From NCBI GenBank assembly GCA_944322755.1, contig CALUPY010000024.1:1-39071 (forward strand): a stretch of 39,071 nucleotides of DNA, given 5' to 3'. The DNA is from Candidatus Gastranaerophilales bacterium (lineage in GTDB: Bacteria > Cyanobacteriota > Vampirovibrionia > Gastranaerophilales > Gastranaerophilaceae). The notes under the pieces were generated by a model, which ran no database searches, had not been told where the DNA came from, and saw only the letters and a program-made list of their open reading frames with translations. The position numbers and the translations under genes were made by a program. The first letter of the stretch is position 1. Every line of letters begins with the position of its first letter. Positions 33,478 through 39,071 of the stretch are shown here, piece by piece.

Positions 33478-34449
33478 ATGAAAGTGCAGCCGGCATTAAA
33501 CGGTGTTTTAAGCAACAAATACCTGCTCTCGGGACTGAAAAAAATTTCCGAGCATGGCACATCATTCATTGCTGTCACGACTCTCGCAATGTCCACTGGT
33601 GTTCGAACCTTTTCAATAATGCATACACCCGGAGTCGATAAAGAGAACAAGCGCTATGCAGCTGCAAATTCTATCTGTTCCGGGCTTGTGAAATTCGGAA
33701 TTGTTGAAGCAGTAGCACTTCCCCTTGAAAATATAATAAAAAAAATAGATAAAAATCCTGAAAAATATCTGAAAGATACGGCTTTAAAAAATTACACATC
33801 AGGAGCAAAAAAGCTTTGCGGCTCCGGAAGCTACAGATTTGTGACCCAGATACTTAAGCAAAGTGCAGGGCTTGTTACAGCAATTCCCAAATCTCTCCTG
33901 ACAGTTATGCTTATTCCCTACATAAAAGAAGGCTTTTTCGCACAACCGAAAAAAACCGAACAAAAGCCTGCCGCATCAAAACATCCGTCGTTTAAACGCG
34001 CTCTGCCCGAGTTTCTGACAAAACAAACAGGCAAACTTTTAAGCCTCGAACGTGTTCAGAATTTCGCACAAAAATACGCCCCGCATGAAAAAGACATAAG
34101 CAAGCATATGACCGCCCTGACGGATATACTCCTCACATCTGCTACTGCTCTGGGAATTGCGCACAGCAAAAATATAAAAGAGAAAAGAAAAAAACCTCTG
34201 ATTTTTAACAATATTATTTCAACAGCTGCAACCCTTGTCTTTGGTTATGGAATAGACAAAGCAGCAAAAAGCAGAACAGAAAAATTCGTTGAAAAATTTT
34301 CAAAAATTAATCGTAATGACATAAACCTGCCAAAATACATAGAAGGAATAAATATTCTGCGGCCGGCGCTGATTTTTGCACTAATCTACTACGGACTCTT
34401 ACCGGTATTTTCTACATTCCTTGCAGAACGTGCAGCCGAAAAGAAATAG
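33478..34449 (+). CDS. Hypothetical membrane-associated protein, 323 aa
   Basis: Not recognised. It is basic, with several moderately hydrophobic helices (SFIAVTTLAMSTGV, LVKFGIVEAVALPL, LVTAIPKSLLTVMLIPYI, IISTAATLVFGYGI) and a stronger C-terminal one (ALIFALIYYGLLPVFSTFL). A Lys-rich stretch lies between residues 155 and 200. There is no signal peptide. GGAAAGGAA precedes the ATG by about 8 bases. The stop abuts the stop of the convergent 82-aa gene. Confidence 0.75.
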   Translation: MKVQPALNGVLSNKYLLSGLKKISEHGTSFIAVTTLAMSTGVRTFSIMHTPGVDKENKRYAAANSICSGLVKFGIVEAVALPLENIIKKIDKNPEKYLKDTALKNYTSGAKKLCGSGSYRFVTQILKQSAGLVTAIPKSLLTVMLIPYIKEGFFAQPKKTEQKPAASKHPSFKRALPEFLTKQTGKLLSLERVQNFAQKYAPHEKDISKHMTALTDILLTSATALGIAHSKNIKEKRKKPLIFNNIISTAATLVFGYGIDKAAKSRTEKFVEKFSKINRNDINLPKYIEGINILRPALIFALIYYGLLPVFSTFLAERAAEKK

Positions 34450-34698
34450 CTATTTTGCGACGCTGTACAAAACGTCACCGTCTGAGTTAAGATAAAGAGT
34501 TTTTGCGTCTTTTGTTTCCAATTTCAGTACAGAAACGGGTTTTGAGACATCGCCCCTTTTTGATACATGCACAGAGACCACATCAGGCTGCGTAATTCTT
34601 GAAAGAAGCTTATCATTGCTTGTATTTAAGCCTTTTATAAGATTTTTATAATGGCCTATATTGCAGTCAATCCATTGGTTCATCGGTCTTATATTCAT
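34450..34698 (-). CDS. Hypothetical protein, 82 aa
   Basis: Not recognised. The sequence has a helical first third (NQWIDCNIGHYKNLIKGL) and a beta-rich end (VVSVHVSKRGD, VSVLKLETKDAKTLYLNSDG). It looks like a small globular cytosolic protein. AAGGGG is placed six bases before the ATG, and a TATAAT box lies some 35 bp upstream. It converges without a gap on the 323-aa gene. Confidence 0.65.
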   Translation of the reverse strand: MNIRPMNQWIDCNIGHYKNLIKGLNTSNDKLLSRITQPDVVSVHVSKRGDVSKPVSVLKLETKDAKTLYLNSDGDVLYSVAK

Positions 34699-34826
34699 AA
34701 CACACCCCTTACTTTCTTTAATATTATAAAAATTTTTAAGGGATGAAAATTTACACCAAAAACCCGAATTTTAAAGTAAATGTTACAAAATCCGCACACA
34801 AAATCAGCTGTTTTGCGAAAAATGGT

Positions 34827-35654
34827 TTATTTTCCGTAAATGGTTTTTATTGTTTCAACGTCTCTGTCAGAAAGAGACTGTTTGTAGTAGTCTGTGCTGT
34901 GGTACAAAATATCGCTTCTGTTGTTGCTATGTCCCTCGAGCCCGATAGCATGCCCGATTTCATGCAAAATAACCGGATATATCTGCTGCTTTGAGCGAAG
35001 CTCACCGGAAGAGGTTTTTTCCAGTATTCTTATTTCAGAAGACTTTAGTACAATTTTCCCGTTTGCATAGCCCTTCTGGTTTCTTGTTACGCCTAAAACA
35101 TTCGTCGGAAGCTTGTCCACAAAATATACTTTTATGTTCGCGTATTCCGGTCTGTTTACCTTGCGGAAATTCACCGCATAAGAAGTCTCGCGCTCCCATT
35201 CTCTGAATGCTTCCATAACAGTATAGTAATATTTACCGTTTTCTACCCAGTAATTCACAGTCTTTTTGTTCCAGACTGCTATTGTGTTCATATCGGAAAT
35301 ATACTCATTTTCTTTGCTTGCTTTGGAACGAAGCTGCTCCTGATTGCGTTTTGCTGCACAATATTTTTTGTATTTCTGTGCATAATCAGCATAACCGCCC
35401 GGAGGCAGACGTTTTATTAAAAAGTTAAAATGTTCAAAAGCCGGCGTGTATTGGCGATTTTGACAGAGTGCAAGTCCGTATACCAGACGGAAATGGAAGT
35501 TTGTTCTGTTTGTACGGTAAAACGGTGCGTAACAGTTTACCGCAGCAGGATATTTTCCGTCATTCAAAAGCCGGGTGCAGCGGTCATAATCTTCTGCAAA
35601 GACAGCCGCCTGCAGCATTAGAGAACATAAACACAAAAGTAATATCTTTTTCAT
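34827..35654 (-). CDS. Secreted matrixin-like zinc metalloprotease
   Basis: 275 aa. A signal peptide (KKILLLCLCSLMLQAAVFA) is followed by a helical, TPR-like region (about 25-110) and a metzincin domain. The zinc motif is HEIGHAIGLEGHS (about 231-243), which has all three His ligands and the catalytic Glu. The Met-turn position reads SDILYHST, so Leu stands where metzincins have Met. The protein is exported to the periplasm or beyond; its substrate is unknown. The ATG lies 6 nt after TATAAT with no SD (probable leaderless mRNA). Confidence 0.85.
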   Translation of the reverse strand: MKKILLLCLCSLMLQAAVFAEDYDRCTRLLNDGKYPAAVNCYAPFYRTNRTNFHFRLVYGLALCQNRQYTPAFEHFNFLIKRLPPGGYADYAQKYKKYCAAKRNQEQLRSKASKENEYISDMNTIAVWNKKTVNYWVENGKYYYTVMEAFREWERETSYAVNFRKVNRPEYANIKVYFVDKLPTNVLGVTRNQKGYANGKIVLKSSEIRILEKTSSGELRSKQQIYPVILHEIGHAIGLEGHSNNRSDILYHSTDYYKQSLSDRDVETIKTIYGK

Positions 35655-35660
35655 ATAATA

Positions 35661-35669
35661 ATTATATCA
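35661..35669 (-). promoter_or_regulatory. Extended -10 promoter directly before the matrixin gene
   Basis: Minus strand TGA-TATAAT (hexamer 35661-35666), with TTAAAC 17 bp further upstream as a weak -35. Six bases (35655-35660) separate the hexamer from the ATG at 35654, too few for a leader with an SD. Confidence 0.6.
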
Positions 35670-35721
35670 TACTTTTGAAGTTTGTTTAACAATAGCTGCA
35701 GCATAAAATTATGAAACAGTC

Positions 35722-36939
35722 TTACAAATCTTTTTCAGACATTTTAAACGGTTCCATAGCCCGCTTAAGGATACCAAGACAGTGCGCAATAGCTATTCCG
35801 TAGTTAGTGACAGGCACGCCGGCTTCTTTTGCTTTCATTATTCTTGATAAAATTTCCCGTCTGTTTGTCATACAGGCGCCGCAATGGATAATAAGCCGGT
35901 AGTCATCAAGATTGGACGGAAAATCATGCCCTGAATGATATACGAACTCAACATTTTTGCCGGTTTTCAAATTAATCCATCTCGGTATCTTTACTCTGGC
36001 TATATCATCTTCTATCGGATGATGGCTGCAGCTCTCGCATATGAGCACCCTGTCCGAATCCTGCAGAGAATCGATTGTCTCAGCGCCTTTGTAAAATTCA
36101 TACAAATCACCCTTAATTCTTGCAAAAAGAATTGAGAAAGAGGTCAGTTCTATATCCTCAGGCACAATTGCGTCAACTTCCTTAAATGCCTGAGAATCTG
36201 TTACAACCAGTCTCGGCGGTTTTTTAAGCTCTTCAATTGCGTCAGCAAGTTCCGTTTCCTTTACAACAAAAGCCTTGCAATTGTTGTCCAAAAGGTCTCG
36301 TATACATTGAACCTGCGGAAGAATGAGCCTGCCTTTAGGCGCCTCTTTGTCCACCGGAACTACGAGTATCACAGTGTCTTTGGGTTTTACTATATCCCCG
36401 AGTATGGATGGCGTGTTTACAAAATCATCCGGAACATTTTCAATCAATGCCTTTTTTATATTATGAACAAGCTCTGTATCAGTCTTTGCACTAATTTTCA
36501 CTATATTTTTTGTATATTTTTTTATCTCTTCATATCTTCCGGGCGGAATGTCTTTCAGGTCTGTTTTATTAATCAGTGCGACTACAGGAATGTTTCTAGA
36601 CTGAAATTCATCAAAAAGTTTTTTTTCATACTCGTCCCAACCTTCAAAATCACAGACAATCAATGCTATATCTGTTCTGTCAAATATCTTTTTCGTTTTT
36701 TCTATACGCTGTTCCCCGAGCTGTCCTATGTCGTCTATTCCGGCTGTATCAATAAAAACAACAGGCCCAAGCGGCAAAAACTCCATAGATTTTTCAACAG
36801 CGTCAGTTGTCGTACCTGCAATGGCTGAAACTATTGAAATATCCTGATTTGTAAGTCTGTTTAAAACAGAGGATTTTCCGGCATTTCTCTTGCCGAAAAT
36901 ACCTATATGCAGTCTGTTTGCTTTAGGTGTACTAATCAT
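35722..36939 (-). CDS. hydF: [FeFe]-hydrogenase H-cluster maturation GTPase HydF
   Basis: 405 aa, typical length. GTPase domain about 8-170: P-loop GIFGKRNAGKSSV, switch GTTTDAVEKS, G3 DTAGIDD, NKTD. A dimerisation domain follows. The C-terminal cluster-binding domain holds CESCSHHPIEDD (CxH) and HCGACM (HCxxC), the iron-sulfur ligands on which the di-iron subcluster is assembled before transfer to the hydrogenase. It implies hydrogen metabolism; hydE, hydG and the hydrogenase are not in the window. GAAGG precedes the ATG, which overlaps the previous gene by 8 bp. Confidence 0.96.
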   Translation of the reverse strand: MISTPKANRLHIGIFGKRNAGKSSVLNRLTNQDISIVSAIAGTTTDAVEKSMEFLPLGPVVFIDTAGIDDIGQLGEQRIEKTKKIFDRTDIALIVCDFEGWDEYEKKLFDEFQSRNIPVVALINKTDLKDIPPGRYEEIKKYTKNIVKISAKTDTELVHNIKKALIENVPDDFVNTPSILGDIVKPKDTVILVVPVDKEAPKGRLILPQVQCIRDLLDNNCKAFVVKETELADAIEELKKPPRLVVTDSQAFKEVDAIVPEDIELTSFSILFARIKGDLYEFYKGAETIDSLQDSDRVLICESCSHHPIEDDIARVKIPRWINLKTGKNVEFVYHSGHDFPSNLDDYRLIIHCGACMTNRREILSRIMKAKEAGVPVTNYGIAIAHCLGILKRAMEPFKMSEKDL

Positions 36940-37957
36940 TTTTGCCTTCTTTCGATTCTTCTGTGATTTCTTTTTGAATTTCCTCTAGGCTTGTATTGCC
37001 TTTCATGAAATATATGACAGAAATTGCTGTAATTATAATCATTATTGTCATCTGGTGGATAAAAGCCGTGCCGAGTGCCTGTTCTTTACCTATATGGTAA
37101 ATGCCCAGAGCAAGTATGTATGCGTATTGATAAGGGCCTATAAATATCGAAGACGACGGAATTACTGTCGACAGAGCAATAAAGCTTATCGTAAACAGAG
37201 CAATAGAAATTCCGTAATGCACTCCGAAACCGAGTATTATCATATAAGTCATCAAACACTCAAAACCCCACGCAAGCATACTCATAAAAAACGCCATAGA
37301 AAGACATTTTGGGCTGTTGAGTGCCTCAAATCCGGTCATAAACTTCATTAAATGCGACGAGATAGTATCCAATTGAGCCTTAAACCCGGATAAAAATGGG
37401 ATTTCACCTAGTTTTTCAAAAATATATTCTATTTTATTAAATTTAAAAACTATATAAATTGCACTAAGAGCACCGAAAAACAGAAATGCTGACACGCCGG
37501 CAATATTCAGCACCCATCTGTGTCTGAAATAAGTAACTATAGCAAAAAACAGGATGAGAAGTATAGATATTCCGTCAATAAGCCGTTCCAGAATGATTGA
37601 GCCCAATATTTTCAACCTGCTCTCGCCTATTTTCGTACCGAGATGATAAGCACGCCAAAAATCACCTGCACGCGCCGGAAGATAACTGTTTATAGTATTT
37701 CCGACCGTAAAAGTAAAAAACGCCTCATTAACGCTAAGCTTCTCATCAAGGCACAAAAGGTATTTCCACCTTACCCCCCTGATATATAAGCTGAAAACGT
37801 ATATAGGCACAAACAAAAACAACATCCTGTAATCAAACATGCGAAATGCCGCGACAAGCTTGTGCACGTCGAGTTTCCAGAATATCAGAACAATGAAAAC
37901 AAGACTAATTAAAAGTCCTATTATTTTGTCTTTATGTTTTAATTTGCTTTTAGTCAA
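36932..37957 (-). CDS. Flippase-like / lysylphosphatidylglycerol-synthase TM-region protein
   Basis: 341 aa, about eight membrane segments, PF03706-type layout. Marks: the first segment IIGLLISLVFIVLIFWKLDV, VYVFSLYIRGVRWKYLL, FTVGNTINSYLPARAGDFWRA (conserved N-x-x-LPARxGDxxR motif), ILERLIDG, and FIALSTVIPSSSIFIGPYQYA. Members move lipids or lipid-linked sugars across the inner membrane; only some carry the aminoacyl-transfer domain, absent here. The start codon is TTG and overlaps the dehydrogenase stop by 8 bp. Confidence 0.85.
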   Translation of the reverse strand: MTKSKLKHKDKIIGLLISLVFIVLIFWKLDVHKLVAAFRMFDYRMLFLFVPIYVFSLYIRGVRWKYLLCLDEKLSVNEAFFTFTVGNTINSYLPARAGDFWRAYHLGTKIGESRLKILGSIILERLIDGISILLILFFAIVTYFRHRWVLNIAGVSAFLFFGALSAIYIVFKFNKIEYIFEKLGEIPFLSGFKAQLDTISSHLMKFMTGFEALNSPKCLSMAFFMSMLAWGFECLMTYMIILGFGVHYGISIALFTISFIALSTVIPSSSIFIGPYQYAYILALGIYHIGKEQALGTAFIHQMTIMIIITAISVIYFMKGNTSLEEIQKEITEESKEGKND

Positions 37958-38912
37958 CTTTTACCAGAACCTTAACTGATGATTTTTCTTTGTTTCTTTC
38001 AAAAGCCTCAATCGCTTTATCAATACTAAATATATCAGAAATCAAAGGTTTTACGTCAATTCTTCCGCTCTCAAGAAGTCTCAAAGCAGCAGCGAATTGA
38101 CCGCATCTTGAGCCGACTACCGTAATTTCGTCTATTACAATCGGAGCAAGATTAAATTCTTTAGACGCCGCTATTGTGCTCTTCAATACCAGTGTTCCGC
38201 GTGGTTTAGTGAGGGCAAGCGAGGTTTCAAAACCGGTTATTGAACCTGTTGCTTCAACAACATAGTCATATTCTTTTTTCACTTCAAGCTCTGAGAGAAG
38301 CTTTGTTTTTACACCTTGCTTCTGCGCAATAGAAAGCTTTTCTTCATGCTTTCCGACCAGCATTATATTTAACCCGCACGCGTTTAAAGTCAGGGCAATA
38401 AGCAGTCCCAGTTTTCCGTCGCCCAGAACAATAACCTTTTTGTCAGGCGCAATATGAATCTGTTCAAGTATCTCAAGCGCAGCAGCCAGAGGCTCCACAA
38501 ACACAGCCTCATCATCTGTCACACAGTCAGGAATTTCCAGAAGATTCGATACAGGCAGACATACATATTCAGCAAAACAGCCCTCTCGTTTCCAAATACC
38601 AAGAGTCGAACGGTTAAAACAGTGGCGCTCAAGTCCCTGTTTGCAATAGTCGCATTCTTTGCAGCCGCAGTTTATCTCGCCGACAACTCTTTTACCGAGA
38701 AGGCTCTTATCATCGCCGTTTACGGATTCCACAATACCTGTAAATTCGTGGCCGAGAATACCTTTATATCCCATATAGCCTTTTGTTATTTCAAAATCTG
38801 TATTGCAAATCCCTATTGTATTCACTTTAATCAGAGCCTCGCCCTTCTTTGGCTCCGGTTTCGGATAATCTGTCACAAACTTTAGTATTTTATCAAATAT
38901 AACTGCTTTCAT
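37950..38912 (-). CDS. Zinc-dependent MDR alcohol/polyol dehydrogenase
   Basis: 320 aa. Catalytic zinc ligands: Cys in GICNTDFEI and His-Glu in GHEFTGIVE. The structural-zinc lobe is CKECDYCKQGLERHC (C-x2-C-x2-C-x7-C). The Rossmann motif is VLGDGKLG. This is the threonine/sorbitol-dehydrogenase-like branch of the MDR superfamily; the substrate is not known. GGGAGG lies six bases before the ATG. It is the first gene of an operon with the flippase-like gene and hydF, each overlapping the next by 8 bp. Confidence 0.9.
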   Translation of the reverse strand: MKAVIFDKILKFVTDYPKPEPKKGEALIKVNTIGICNTDFEITKGYMGYKGILGHEFTGIVESVNGDDKSLLGKRVVGEINCGCKECDYCKQGLERHCFNRSTLGIWKREGCFAEYVCLPVSNLLEIPDCVTDDEAVFVEPLAAALEILEQIHIAPDKKVIVLGDGKLGLLIALTLNACGLNIMLVGKHEEKLSIAQKQGVKTKLLSELEVKKEYDYVVEATGSITGFETSLALTKPRGTLVLKSTIAASKEFNLAPIVIDEITVVGSRCGQFAAALRLLESGRIDVKPLISDIFSIDKAIEAFERNKEKSSVKVLVKVD

Positions 38913-38938
38913 TTCATTCCTCCCTTATTCATATCTCT

Positions 38939-38966
38939 ATTATAGTTAAAATCCTGTTTTTGATAA
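38939..38966 (-). promoter_or_regulatory. Promoter of the dehydrogenase-flippase-hydF operon
   Basis: Minus strand TTATCA (38961-38966), 16 bp, TATAAT (38939-38944), 27 bp before the ATG. Just upstream, GTAACGA occurs twice in direct repeat with a 10-bp period (38971-38977 and 38981-38987), one helical turn apart. That suits a regulator-binding site shared with the divergent gene beyond the window. Confidence 0.55.
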
Positions 38967-39060
38967 TTTTGTAACGAAATGTAACGATATATACAAAATA
39001 TGAAATCAGTATATACTTTTTGTTTTTATCTATATGTAAGTAAGTAAATAACAATCTCTA

Positions 39061-39071
39061 AAGGAGACTTT
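39061..39071 (+). other. Shine-Dalgarno of a gene starting beyond the window
   Basis: AAGGAG (39061-39066) near the right edge, at a distance where a start codon would fall just past 39071. The gene would be divergent from the dehydrogenase operon. Confidence 0.45.

Noticed and set aside
33590-33620. GGTGTTCGAACC-like tRNA T-arm
   Set aside because: It lies inside a coding sequence, and no acceptor, D or anticodon arm surrounds it. No tRNA gene was found in the window.
38965-38990. Sigma-28-like TAACGATA near the right edge
   Set aside because: The -35 match is only about 5 of 8, and the sequence is better explained as a direct repeat.

Overview
The window is an AT-rich bacterial chromosome segment with tightly packed housekeeping and hypothetical genes. 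The gene content suggests a diderm (large AsmA-type protein), flagellated (DUF115/Maf-type glycosylation protein, three sigma-28-type promoters), fermentative (HydF, the [FeFe]-hydrogenase maturation GTPase) organism. That combination resembles the non-photosynthetic Cyanobacteria relatives (Vampirovibrionia/Melainabacteria, e.g. gut Gastranaerophilales). This placement is inferred from gene content only; no rRNA or tRNA gene is present to test it.

Layout. 1-76: GC-rich hairpin segment unlike the rest. 77-5730: AsmA-like protein (-), a divergent hypothetical gene (+) and folP (-). 5937-11590 (+): DUF115 protein, dtd, a zinc-ribbon/Arg-Gly-Tyr-rich protein, rimM, trmD and a receiver-STAS regulator. 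11641-14593: rpiB (-), a 68-aa sigma-28-type gene (+), a YkgJ-type cysteine-cluster protein, a TPR protein and a small protein (all -). 14775-22723 (+): membrane protein, an 1103-aa lethal-factor-like metallopeptidase behind a sigma-28-type promoter, wecB, a heavy-metal permease, and an ECF sigma/anti-sigma pair. 22847-28228 (-): an annexin-repeat-like protein, a 47-aa gene behind a third sigma-28-type promoter, a HisA-HisI-HisE fusion, yqeK, nadD, a uridine-kinase-like protein and panD. 28550-30355 (+): AcsE-like methyltransferase, phosphopantetheinyl transferase and a Lys-rich 38-aa protein. 30364-30567: nested palindromic repeat. 30636-33352 (-): PnuC-type transporter, Xer recombinase, PfkB kinase. 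33478-39071: hypothetical genes, a matrixin-like secreted protease, and the MDR dehydrogenase / flippase-like / hydF operon (-). The window ends just after a Shine-Dalgarno for a gene that starts beyond position 39071.

Most notable signals: (1) three promoters matching TAAAGTTT-N11-GCCGATAA with exact spacing, in front of a 68-aa gene, a 47-aa gene and the 1103-aa metallopeptidase. The metallopeptidase has no signal peptide, so it is a candidate flagellum-coregulated, possibly flagellum-exported, protease. (2) An annexin-type repeat in a bacterial protein. (3) Three genes (folP, xer, matrixin) whose -10 box lies 6-7 nt before the ATG with no Shine-Dalgarno, i.e. probable leaderless mRNAs. (4) A HisA-HisI-HisE triple fusion. 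(5) A nested inverted-repeat, MITE-like element.
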